Translations under genes and position numbers: made by a program | In this document: positions 1 to 6,900 of the stretch, piece after piece | Numbering within the stretch: the stretch's first letter is position 1 | Layout of the letters: each line of letters starts with the position of its first letter | Source: Bacteroidota bacterium | GTDB taxonomy: Bacteria; Bacteroidota; Bacteroidia; Bacteroidales; VadinHA17 | Direction: 5' to 3' | Length of the DNA: 7,550 bases | NCBI GenBank assembly: GCA_016868515.1 | Contig: VGGM01000063.1 | Coordinates: 1 to 7,550 of the forward strand | The notes under the pieces: generated by a model | Told to the model about the DNA's origin: nothing | Database searches by the model: none | The model's input: the letters and a program-made list of their open reading frames with translations, nothing else

Positions 1-11
1 CATTTTTTTCA

Positions 12-19
12 TACATTTG
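12..19 (+). promoter_or_regulatory. Candidate -7 promoter element before the Hpt gene
   Basis: The octamer TACATTTG fits the Bacteroidota -7 consensus TAnnTTTG. It lies 42 bases before the Hpt start codon, which would give a leader of roughly 35 bases. The matching -33 TTTG would fall left of the window edge, so only half of the promoter can be judged. Short AT-rich matches arise by chance, so this is tentative. Confidence 0.35.
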
Positions 20-61
20 TAACTCGCAAATGCACTATGTTTCAGAATTTCGCCCCAATTA

Positions 62-412
62 ATGAAATACAGGTACATTAATACCGATTACCTTGAGATG
101 GTCACAGGCGGAAACAAAGAGGTAACTCTCGATCTGCTTGGCATTTTCAGGCATCAGGCTGCTGAATTCTACAGCGAGATGACAACCCTCAACAAAACAG
201 GAAATTTTTCCGAACTGGGACTACTGGCCCACAAGGCGAAATCATCGGTAGCCATAATGGGAATGGAGAATCTTGCCGGAATGCTCAAGTCAATGGAGTT
301 AAGCACGAAACAGGAAAACCACCTGCCTGACTATACCGATACCATCGAAACTTTCCGCAATGAAACCAGTGAGGCGATAAGGGAACTGGAAAACTATACC
401 CAAACTCTTTGA
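62..412 (+). CDS. Hpt (histidine phosphotransfer) domain protein
   Basis: This is a 116-residue, single-domain, all-helical protein with no signal peptide or membrane segment, so it should be cytoplasmic. The segment LAHKAKSSVAIMGM at residues 55-68 matches the Hpt phosphorylation helix (AHxLKxSSxxxG), making His57 the likely phospho-acceptor. Such proteins pass phosphate between hybrid histidine kinases and response regulators in multistep phosphorelays. Its length is normal for a free-standing Hpt protein. The STAS gene follows after 15 bases, so the two are probably cotranscribed. That pairing recalls hptB and hsbA of Pseudomonas, where Hpt acts on a response regulator/phosphatase that controls a STAS protein. 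No kinase or receiver domain is present in the window. The start at 62 gives a complete domain, and no clear Shine-Dalgarno sequence precedes it. Confidence 0.85.
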   Translation: MKYRYINTDYLEMVTGGNKEVTLDLLGIFRHQAAEFYSEMTTLNKTGNFSELGLLAHKAKSSVAIMGMENLAGMLKSMELSTKQENHLPDYTDTIETFRNETSEAIRELENYTQTL

Positions 413-427
413 ATACCGTTCATTATT

Positions 428-760
428 ATGATCAAAAGTGAAAGATCAGGAAATGTAGAGGTCGTAACTCTTGAGATAGATACCATAAACGCTCTTGTTG
501 CCGATGAAATCAGAAAAGAGGTTTCAGGGATGTTCGAGAACGGCACATCCAGAATGGTTATTAACCTGAAGGGTGTAAAGTATATCGACAGTTCGGGTTT
601 TGGATGTCTGCTGGCTATAACAAGGAGTGCAAAGAACAACTTCGGAACTGTGATATTCTGCAATATCGAGCCCGAAGTACAGAAAGTACTTGAGATGCTT
701 CACCTCCACACAGTGTTCAATATCTGTTCAAGCCTGGAAGAATCAATCAATTCATTCTGA
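428..760 (+). CDS. STAS-domain protein, anti-sigma factor antagonist type
   Basis: This 110-residue protein is a single STAS domain of the SpoIIAA/RsbV/HsbA class. The diagnostic segment is residues 45-58, with INLKGVKYIDSSGFG covering the core strand and the DSSG loop. Ser56 corresponds to the serine phosphorylated in SpoIIAA. In this family the unphosphorylated form binds an anti-sigma factor or another partner; a serine kinase switches it off and a PP2C phosphatase switches it on. There is no signal peptide or membrane segment, so it should be cytoplasmic. It lies 15 bases after the Hpt gene and probably shares its transcript. Neither a cognate RsbW/SpoIIAB-type kinase nor a PP2C phosphatase is encoded beside it. 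The partner could be encoded upstream of the window, or the SiaB-type kinase at 5017-5583 could act on it, although that is speculative. Confidence 0.9.
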   Translation: MIKSERSGNVEVVTLEIDTINALVADEIRKEVSGMFENGTSRMVINLKGVKYIDSSGFGCLLAITRSAKNNFGTVIFCNIEPEVQKVLEMLHLHTVFNICSSLEESINSF

Positions 761-765
761 TCGCA

Positions 766-800
766 GGCAATATGTAATTTCCCCACATTTGCATACTGCC
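766..800 (+). other. Imperfect RNA hairpin between the STAS and flavin reductase genes
   Basis: The arms at 766-777 and 789-800 pair over 12 positions, with one A-C mismatch (770/796) and one G-U pair (775/791), around an 11-base loop. The G-U pair makes the hairpin stronger in the + strand transcript than in the - strand. No T-run follows, so it is not a standard intrinsic terminator. It could mark a processing or attenuation site between the signalling pair and the next gene, or be chance. Confidence 0.4.
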
Positions 801-831
801 CGCCAATGATTAATCTCGTGGCAAAAAGTGT

Positions 832-1398
832 ATGGGCAAAGTGACATGGAAACCCGGAACAATGATTTACCCGCTGCCCGCAGTAATGGTAAGTTGTGGT
901 GCCGGAGAAAATGAGTATAACATCATTACAATCTCATGGACCGGAACAATATGTACCGACCCTCCTATGTGCTATATATCGGTCAGGCCTGAAAGATATT
1001 CATACAACCTGATAAAAAATGCCGGCGGATACGTAATCAATCTCACTACCTCTTCGCTGGCCGGGGCTACCGACTGGTGCGGTGTGGTATCGGGTAAGGA
1101 TCATAACAAGTTCAGGGAAAAAGGGCTGACTCCGGTCAGGGCAACAAAGGTAAGTGCACCAATGATACTCGAATCACCTGTAAATATAGAGTGTGCTGTT
1201 CGCAGTATAACCGAACTGGGTTCACACCATATGTTCATCTCCGAAGTAATGGCAATACACGCCGATGAAAAATACATTGAAAAAGAGACCAAGGCATTCA
1301 GGCTCGACAAAACAGGCATCATATGCTACTCACACGGCAAATACTTTACTGCAGGTGAGTTTATTGGCAAATTCGGGTTTTCAGTAAAGAAGAAATAG
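832..1398 (+). CDS. Flavin reductase family (flavoredoxin-like) FMN-binding protein
   Basis: This 188-residue protein has the split-barrel FMN-binding fold of the flavin reductase-like family (flavoredoxin, PF01613 type). The recognisable parts are the N-terminal PLPAVMVSCG strand (residues 14-23), the NIITISWTGTICTDPP segment (30-45) followed by SVRPERYSYN (50-59) where the flavin phosphate is normally bound, the GGYVINL strand (65-71), and GSHHMFISEV (130-139) at the dimer/flavin site. Relatives bind FMN and act either as NAD(P)H-dependent flavin reductases or as small electron carriers. The substrate cannot be told from sequence. It has no signal peptide and should be cytoplasmic. It follows the STAS gene by 71 bases and precedes the ABC transporter by 62 bases, all on the same strand. 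No functional tie to those signalling and transport genes is evident. Confidence 0.88.
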   Translation: MGKVTWKPGTMIYPLPAVMVSCGAGENEYNIITISWTGTICTDPPMCYISVRPERYSYNLIKNAGGYVINLTTSSLAGATDWCGVVSGKDHNKFREKGLTPVRATKVSAPMILESPVNIECAVRSITELGSHHMFISEVMAIHADEKYIEKETKAFRLDKTGIICYSHGKYFTAGEFIGKFGFSVKKK

Positions 1399-1460
1399 GA
1401 TTTATTAAACCAAATTATTAATTTCATAACCTAAAATTAACTCTTTTGAACCGCATTTAA

Positions 1461-4400
1461 ATGAGCGACAAGATCTTAAAGGCCCTGATGCAGCTGTTTG
1501 CAATAATTGCACGACCTCAAAGCAATGACAGTGACAGAAGAAGTGTCGTTGAAGCCTTCCTCAAGCGTCAGTTAAATCAGGAACTGGTAAAACAGTATCT
1601 CGGCTACTTCGACGAATATTACCAGGATGCCCAGGAAAAACAGAAAAAAAGCAGCGTTGACAGGCGTACATCCGCAATTGCTGTAAGGGTACTAAGAATC
1701 TGCACCCAGATAAACGATCAGCTTACACAGGACCAAAAGATCATTGTACTGGTTCAGCTTCTCGAATTCTGCAAGTCCGATGCTTCCACGGTCAGCCGCC
1801 TGGAACTGGAGTTTATACAGGCTGTAGCCGATACCTTCAATGTCTCTTTTGAAGAGTATAAACTGCTCAAGGAGTTTGTTCTGAACGAATTCACCGATAT
1901 ACCCGATTACCCCGATGTTCTCATTATTGACAATCAGGAAAAGATCGCGGCATCAAATACCAAACACCTCAGAGCCGAAACTGTTAAAGGCCAGATATGG
2001 GTCCTATTTGTCGCTTCGGCCGGCATGTACTTCGTCAGGTTCACACGAACCGGTGAACTCTATATGAACGGACAGCTTCTTGTTGAGGATAAAGCCTATG
2101 CCTTTAACCCCGGCTCGTCACTGCGCGACCCTAAGACATCACCAATTTATTACAGCGATATTATCAGACAGTTCCTGAAGGAGGAACTCAAGGCCTCCCG
2201 TGTTGTTTATGAGGTTAACAACCTGCATTACAGGTTTAAGGGAGGAAATATTGGAATCCACGCCATGTCGTTCGTTGAGGAATCAGGCAGAATGGTAGGG
2301 ATAATGGGCGCCAGCGGAGCCGGAAAGTCAACACTTCTCAGTATTCTTAACGGAACATACCACCCCACCTCGGGCGAGGTGCTTATAAATGGTACCGATA
2401 TACACAGCCAGGGGGAAGAGGTCAAGGGACTCATAGGTTTCGTATCGCAGGACGATCTGCTTATCGAAGAACTAACCGTATTCGAAAACCTGTACTTCAA
2501 CGCTAAGCTCTGTTTTGATAACCTTACCGACGATGAGATTAAGGAAAGAGTCAATCAGACTCTTAAAAACCTTGGCCTCTTTGAGATAAGGGAAATGAAG
2601 GTTGGCAGCCCGCTGAATAAAAAGATAAGCGGTGGACAAAGAAAAAGACTTAATATCAGTCTCGAGCTTATCAGGGAACCTTCAATTCTGTTTCTTGACG
2701 AACCAACTTCCGGATTATCATCACGCGATTCCGAAAACATCCTCGACCTCTTAAAGGAACTGGCGCTTAAGGGCAAGCTCCTCTATGTTGTGATTCACCA
2801 GCCATCGTCAGATATCTTCAAGATGTTTGACAGGCTGATTATTCTTGATACGGGAGGGTACCTTATTTATAACGGGAACCCTATCTACTCAATTGAGTAT
2901 TTCAAGAAACTGATGCACCACGCGAACTACAACGAAACCGAATGTCATACATGCGGTAACGTGAATCCCGAACAGATCTTTAACATAGTTGAATCAAGGG
3001 TACTCGATGAATACGGCCAGCTGACAAATACCCGCAGAGTATCACCTAAGGAGTGGGGTGAGTTGTATAAGACCAATATTGAAGGAAGGGAAGACAAACC
3101 CGAGGCTGGCAAAGGCATACCCGAAATTAGTTTCAAAACCCCTAACAGGTTAAAACAGTTCCTGGTATTTGTGAAGAGAGATATCCTTTCTAAGCTCGCC
3201 GACACCCAGTATATGCTGATAACCCTGCTTGAAGCACCCATTCTGGCTTTCTTTCTTGCGTTCCTGATAAAATACTTCGATGAAAGCGCAGCCAACCCCG
3301 AATATACCCTCATGGAAAACAGCAACCTGCCCGTTTACATGTTCATGTCGGTTATAGTGGCAATATTCATGGGGCTGACAGTCAGCGCAGAAGAGATTAT
3401 TAAGGACAGGAAGATTCTAAAACGGGAAGCCTTTCTCAATCTGAGCTGGAACAGTTACCTCCTCTCCAAGGTGGTGGTTCAGTTTATTATTTCAGCAATA
3501 CAGGCATTCACCTTTGTAATGATCGGCAACGGAATAACCGAAGTGCGCGGAATGATGGCAGAATACTGGCTTGTGCTGTTTACTGCGTGGGCTGCAGCCA
3601 ACATGATGGGACTGGTAATATCCGACAGTTTCAAGGCGGTGGTAACTATCTATATCCTGATACCTTTCCTGGTGATTCCTCAGATAATTCTTTCCGGAAT
3701 AATGGTTAAGTATGAAAAGCTTAATCCCAATATCTCATCCCCGGTCAATATACCGCTCTACGGTGAAATTATTACTGCACGCTGGGGCTATGAAGCACTG
3801 GCAGTGAGACAGTTCATGAACAACAAATATGAGAAGGAGCTATACCTGTTCGACAAGGAGAAGAGTATTACCGACTTCAGAAAGAACACGTGGACGAATG
3901 CCCTGAGAACCAAGGTAGATGATATTGAAAATTCCATTCTTCAGTCACGCATTGATGAAAGTGTGATCTCCGACCTGCAACTCCTGAAGAACGAGATAGG
4001 GTTGTATGCTTCAAAATCAGGACTGGAGTTTGAGCAAATCGGGTTACTCGACCCCGACAAGCTTACGCCTGAAGTGCTGACCCAGACCAGAACATACCTC
4101 GACATGGTTAAAACCCTGAACAACAGGCTTTACAACAGAGTGAATGAGGAGAGGGATGCTCTTATCGAGAAAAGAATGCGCGAAGATCGCGAAGGCTACC
4201 TGAAACTCAAGAGGCAATACTTCAACAATTCTCTTGAGGAATTCGTGAGAAATTCAAATGAAAAGGTGAGGTATGTTGAATACGATGGAAGGATAATCCA
4301 AAAGAATGACCCCATCTTCCTCGATCCTGAGAACAGGTTTATCAAAGCTCACTTTTATGCTCCGCGAAAGCAGTTATTCGGTTACTATTTCGATACTTAC

Positions 4401-4529
4401 TGGGTGAATATCATGGTATTGTGGCTCATGACTGTTCTGCTTTACCTGGTCCTTTCATTCAGACTGCTTAAGAAAGCCCTTGACTCTACAGAGATTATCA
4501 GTGCAAAACTTCGACGCAGGAAGGAGTGA
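1461..4529 (+). CDS. ABCG-type ABC transporter, fused ATPase and permease, with TerB-like N-terminus
   Basis: This 1022-residue inner-membrane half-transporter has the ATPase first and the membrane domain second, as in eukaryotic ABCG proteins and bacterial relatives such as Rv1747. Residues 1-145 form a helical, TerB-like region. Residues about 150-245 are a probable beta-rich domain, placed where relatives carry FHA domains. The ATPase spans about 247-475, with Walker A GASGAGKST (283-291), Q-loop Gln330, signature SGGQRKR (390-396), Walker B ILFLDEP (409-415) and H-loop His446, so it should be active. An ABCG-like NPEQIF motif (502-507) follows a CxxC pair (Cys495, Cys498). Membrane helices are likely near 585-605, 625-643, 668-690, 703-722, 727-746 and 982-1003. 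Between the last two lies a cysteine-free loop of more than 230 residues, rich in charged heptad-like helix at about 815-935, probably outside the membrane. It is probably a homodimeric exporter; the substrate is unknown. Confidence 0.9.
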   Translation: MSDKILKALMQLFAIIARPQSNDSDRRSVVEAFLKRQLNQELVKQYLGYFDEYYQDAQEKQKKSSVDRRTSAIAVRVLRICTQINDQLTQDQKIIVLVQLLEFCKSDASTVSRLELEFIQAVADTFNVSFEEYKLLKEFVLNEFTDIPDYPDVLIIDNQEKIAASNTKHLRAETVKGQIWVLFVASAGMYFVRFTRTGELYMNGQLLVEDKAYAFNPGSSLRDPKTSPIYYSDIIRQFLKEELKASRVVYEVNNLHYRFKGGNIGIHAMSFVEESGRMVGIMGASGAGKSTLLSILNGTYHPTSGEVLINGTDIHSQGEEVKGLIGFVSQDDLLIEELTVFENLYFNAKLCFDNLTDDEIKERVNQTLKNLGLFEIREMKVGSPLNKKISGGQRKRLNISLELIREPSILFLDEPTSGLSSRDSENILDLLKELALKGKLLYVVIHQPSSDIFKMFDRLIILDTGGYLIYNGNPIYSIEYFKKLMHHANYNETECHTCGNVNPEQIFNIVESRVLDEYGQLTNTRRVSPKEWGELYKTNIEGREDKPEAGKGIPEISFKTPNRLKQFLVFVKRDILSKLADTQYMLITLLEAPILAFFLAFLIKYFDESAANPEYTLMENSNLPVYMFMSVIVAIFMGLTVSAEEIIKDRKILKREAFLNLSWNSYLLSKVVVQFIISAIQAFTFVMIGNGITEVRGMMAEYWLVLFTAWAAANMMGLVISDSFKAVVTIYILIPFLVIPQIILSGIMVKYEKLNPNISSPVNIPLYGEIITARWGYEALAVRQFMNNKYEKELYLFDKEKSITDFRKNTWTNALRTKVDDIENSILQSRIDESVISDLQLLKNEIGLYASKSGLEFEQIGLLDPDKLTPEVLTQTRTYLDMVKTLNNRLYNRVNEERDALIEKRMREDREGYLKLKRQYFNNSLEEFVRNSNEKVRYVEYDGRIIQKNDPIFLDPENRFIKAHFYAPRKQLFGYYFDTYWVNIMVLWLMTVLLYLVLSFRLLKKALDSTEIISAKLRRRKE

Positions 4530-4538
4530 TAAAAATAT

Positions 4539-4576
4539 AGAGGCTGCCCCGCAAGAGACAGCCTCTTCCATTTTTT
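4539..4576. terminator. Bidirectional intrinsic terminator between convergent genes
   Basis: AGAGGCTG (4539-4546) pairs perfectly with CAGCCTCT (4559-4566), giving an 8-base-pair GC-rich stem with a 12-base loop. On the + strand a run of six T (4571-4576) follows the stem closely, ending the ABC transporter transcript. On the - strand the stem is followed by TATATTTTT (complement of 4531-4539), so it can also end the siaB-siaC transcript. The position between two converging genes supports both uses. Confidence 0.85.
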
Positions 4577-4620
4577 CTATTTCTGGAATACCCCGATCTT
4601 TAACTTAAAAGGTGAAGAGA

Positions 4621-5007
4621 CTAGTCGTTTATCTCTATCATCTTGAAGGGTACCCTGATGATAGACTCATAGTCTTCTCCGGCTTCAAGCATATCCTCAT
4701 CATCCTCCTCGTAGTACCAGTTGACTTCTACCTCGTTCTTGGCCTTGTGAATTGCCTCAAGCTTCTTGAACACGTCAAGGATACACTTTGAAGAACTGGT
4801 GTTGAAATACTCCAGCCTGATGTTTACCACCGTTTTCGACAGGGGAGTCTCCTTATAGCCATCCAGCCAGTCAACAAGAGGTTTATAGAACTCAACTGAG
4901 TTTTCCGGGATTGACCTTCCCTTGATTTCGAATACGCCTGCCCCGGCGTCAAATTTTACTGTTGGGGTTTTTGATGTTCCTTCAATAATGATCGGTTCCA
5001 TATTCAT
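4621..5007 (-). CDS. siaC: SiaC-type regulatory phosphoprotein (DUF1987)
   Basis: This 128-residue cytoplasmic protein belongs to the SiaC/DUF1987 family, a STAS-like fold. The family signature RLEYFNTSSSKC (residues 64-75) is intact. Thr70 falls where the SiaB-phosphorylated threonine (Thr68) lies in Pseudomonas SiaC; initiation at the second Met (residue 3) would give the same number. An acidic stretch, EEDDEDMLEAGEDYE (100-114), follows and also appears typical of the family. In Pseudomonas, unphosphorylated SiaC binds and activates the diguanylate cyclase SiaD, while SiaB phosphorylates it and the SiaA phosphatase reverses this. Here the gene begins 9 bases after the siaB stop codon, so kinase and substrate are almost certainly cotranscribed. 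No SiaD or SiaA gene is in the window, so the output target is unknown and may not involve cyclic di-GMP. Confidence 0.88.
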   Translation of the reverse strand: MNMEPIIIEGTSKTPTVKFDAGAGVFEIKGRSIPENSVEFYKPLVDWLDGYKETPLSKTVVNIRLEYFNTSSSKCILDVFKKLEAIHKAKNEVEVNWYYEEDDEDMLEAGEDYESIIRVPFKMIEIND

Positions 5008-5016
5008 TTAAATTAA

Positions 5017-5583
5017 TTATGTGGATTCAACTTCTTCGCTTACCAGAATATCGAGATAAAAAAACGATTGTGTTCCATTGAAGCCTTCAAACCTGTATGT
5101 CAGGTTGTTTCCGGTTTTCCTTGCAATGTCAACCAAACCGAGACCTCCTCCTCCCTTCTCAGAAATTTTCTGATGGTTGAGTATGAACTTGTACAACTCC
5201 TTGATCTCTTCTTTGCTCGACCGGTTTATCCGTTTTATCTTCTCTTCAAGCTTTTCAATCTTGTCGTTATGTATGAAATTGCCGGTGATAATCCTGTACC
5301 CCTCACCTGTACGTGAAACAAGAAGAAGTCCGAATCTTTCGGCATCACTTTCCGAGAAGCCCTCGGGAACTGCATCAACATGATGGAAGAGATTCTGAAG
5401 TGTTTCTACAAGGACATTATATACTTTTTTCTTGAGCTTGGGTTGTTCGTCATATTCATGCATCTTCTTCTCCACCAGATCAAGAACGCTGTTTATAAAA
5501 TCAGAATCGACATTACCCTTATGATGCAGGATAACATCGCCAATCTCCTGTCCTTCCAAATAACTGTCAATTTTAAAGCTCAT
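5017..5583 (-). CDS. siaB: SiaB-type protein kinase (DUF6272), GHKL-like
   Basis: This 188-residue soluble protein fits the SiaB family of GHKL-like serine/threonine kinases that act on SiaC. The helix VLVETLQNLFHH (residues 57-68), with Glu60, Asn64 and the His pair, resembles the GHKL N-box. The glycine-rich GGGGLGLVDIARKTG (144-158) resembles the nucleotide-lid G-box. The C-terminal strands (161-182) complete the usual alpha/beta sandwich. The predicted role is ATP-dependent phosphorylation of the SiaC-type protein encoded 9 bases downstream, toggling its binding to a partner. It has its own likely promoter and sits 156 bases from the methyltransferase gene upstream. The length is normal for the family. 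The substrate is inferred from adjacency and family knowledge; cross-action on the STAS protein at 428-760 is possible but unsupported. Confidence 0.85.
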   Translation of the reverse strand: MSFKIDSYLEGQEIGDVILHHKGNVDSDFINSVLDLVEKKMHEYDEQPKLKKKVYNVLVETLQNLFHHVDAVPEGFSESDAERFGLLLVSRTGEGYRIITGNFIHNDKIEKLEEKIKRINRSSKEEIKELYKFILNHQKISEKGGGGLGLVDIARKTGNNLTYRFEGFNGTQSFFYLDILVSEEVEST

Positions 5584-5621
5584 GTAAGCTTTCTTTATCC
5601 GGGGTAAAAAGTTTCAGTTAA

Positions 5622-5629
5622 CAAATTTA
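5622..5629 (-). promoter_or_regulatory. Candidate -7 promoter element for siaB-siaC
   Basis: On the - strand these bases read TAAATTTG, a full match to the Bacteroidota -7 consensus TAnnTTTG. It lies 38 bases before the siaB start, giving a leader of about 30 bases. A weak -33-like TTGG sits at 5646-5649 with a 16-base spacer, shorter than usual. The position in the only sizeable gap on this strand supports a separate siaBC transcript. Confidence 0.5.
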
Positions 5630-5710
5630 ATAAAAATCCTTACTTCCAAGTATCTGCGGGTTTTCAGTTTACAGGATTTCCCTGCAAGGCACATATTTTT
5701 TGATAAAAGT

Positions 5711-5722
5711 ATTAATATTAAT
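5711..5722. repeat. 12-base AT-only perfect palindrome downstream of the methyltransferase gene
   Basis: ATTAATATTAAT is a perfect palindrome in the gap between the methyltransferase stop and siaB. It is about 80 bases upstream of the candidate siaB promoter. It could be an operator or simply AT-rich intergenic sequence; nothing else supports a regulator site. Confidence 0.25.
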
Positions 5723-5739
5723 TGACGAACCGTACAGAA

Positions 5740-6888
5740 TTATTGATAATTTTTTCCGCTACTGAACTTACCTGCCTCAATAAAATACCTGTTGAAATGG
5801 CACTCTATCGATCCGTTAAAAAGTTTTATCCTCTTCGATGGTTTCAGTGCAACAGCCTTAATAGCTTCATCCGACCCGGAAAATATCCACGCCTCAACCC
5901 CTGCACACTTATGTTTAAGAGTCGTGCCAATTGTTGAATAGAGCTTACTTACTTCTCCCGCATTAATCCTCTTTCCGTAAGGTGGATTAAGAATCATTAT
6001 TCCGTCATTCCTGGGGGTTCCGCCAACGGTAAAATCATCTCTTACTATCTTTACGTCTCCCTCCAATCCGGCATTTGCAACAGTCTCCCTGGCAAGTTTT
6101 ACCGCCTGCATTGAGATGTCGCTTCCGCTTATCAATACACCCACAGGCCTGATTGCTGAATTGTACTTTTGTTTTATAGTGCTGAATAAATCAGGATCAT
6201 AACTCTTCCAGTTGTGGAACCCGAAAAACTCCCTGAAATAGCCCGGAGGTATACCCGCTGCGATCAATCCTGCCTCAACCGGCAGCGTGCCTGATCCACA
6301 CATCGGATCGTGAAAACTTCTGTCACCATGCCAGCCTGTAAGCATGATCATGCCGGCTGCCAGTGACTCGTTAAGGGGAGCGGTCCCCTGATTCTTACGG
6401 TAACCCCTCTTGAACAGCGGCACAACCGACGAGTCGAGTGAAATGGTAACCTCCCTGTTGCTGATGTGCAGATTCACCAAAATACCCGGATGGGAAGGGT
6501 CGACCGAGGGTCTCCTACCGGTATGCTTGCGAAAATGATCGGCAATTGCATCCTTCACAACCAGCCCGGGGTAAGCTGTGTGCTTGTAGAACGGAGAGTT
6601 TACAACAGCCGTCACGGCAAATGTATTGTCGGCCGACATATATGAACCCCAGTCGGTCTTTACCGCCCTGTCGTACAGATCAGAATCCCTTTCAATGTTG
6701 AAACTGACAATCTCCATCAGTACCGAAATGGCTGTCCGGCTGGTGTAGTTAACGGCATACAGGGTCTCGGTTCCCCCTTCAAAAACCACAGCCCTGTTGC
6801 GCACCTGTACCGATTCGCCACCCGCATCCCTTATCTCCCGGGCCAGTACCTCCTCAAGGCCAAATAGTGATTTTGCTATAAACCTCAT
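5740..6888 (-). CDS. THUMP-domain class I RNA methyltransferase, RlmL-like
   Basis: This 382-residue cytoplasmic enzyme is a COG0116-type SAM-dependent RNA methyltransferase. The N-terminus (MRFIAKSLFGLEEVLAREI, residues 1-19) and the THUMP domain (about 45-155) bind RNA. The Rossmann catalytic domain has motif I DPMCGSGTL (194-202), the acidic SAM-binding loop GSDIS (255-259) with Asp257, and motif IV NPPYG (301-305), typical of N2-guanine or other base-amino methylation. It matches the RlmL half of the E. coli RlmKL fusion, which makes m2G2445 in 23S rRNA. The RlmK half is absent, as is usual outside gammaproteobacteria. The exact target base is not provable here. The start at 6888 lies 12 bases after the S41 peptidase stop, with a purine-rich GGCAGG close upstream, so the two are probably cotranscribed. 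Confidence 0.92.
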   Translation of the reverse strand: MRFIAKSLFGLEEVLAREIRDAGGESVQVRNRAVVFEGGTETLYAVNYTSRTAISVLMEIVSFNIERDSDLYDRAVKTDWGSYMSADNTFAVTAVVNSPFYKHTAYPGLVVKDAIADHFRKHTGRRPSVDPSHPGILVNLHISNREVTISLDSSVVPLFKRGYRKNQGTAPLNESLAAGMIMLTGWHGDRSFHDPMCGSGTLPVEAGLIAAGIPPGYFREFFGFHNWKSYDPDLFSTIKQKYNSAIRPVGVLISGSDISMQAVKLARETVANAGLEGDVKIVRDDFTVGGTPRNDGIMILNPPYGKRINAGEVSKLYSTIGTTLKHKCAGVEAWIFSGSDEAIKAVALKPSKRIKLFNGSIECHFNRYFIEAGKFSSGKNYQ

Positions 6889-6900
6889 CCCACTGCCTGC

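Noticed and set aside
784..791. CACATTTG as a -7 element for the flavin reductase gene
   Set aside because: It misses the first consensus base, has no TTTG at a suitable distance upstream, and overlaps the loop and 3' arm of the hairpin at 766-800.
1399..1460. Possible promoter before the ABC transporter (TTTG at 1445-1448)
   Set aside because: The bases before TTTG are CTCT rather than TAnn, so it does not match the -7 consensus. The gap is AT-rich but no supported element was found.
2228..3325. Several 70-130 codon open frames on the - strand within the ABC transporter gene
   Set aside because: Their Ser/Leu-rich products mirror the transporter's coding frame, and no domain is recognisable.
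5068..5607. Open frames on the + strand across siaB
   Set aside because: They are antisense to a well-recognised gene, encode no recognisable domain and have no start context. They are shadows of siaB.
5669..5687. Hairpin after the methyltransferase gene as a terminator (- strand)
   Set aside because: The seven-pair stem includes a G-U pair and is followed by ACTGAAAAC instead of a T-run, so it is not a convincing terminator.
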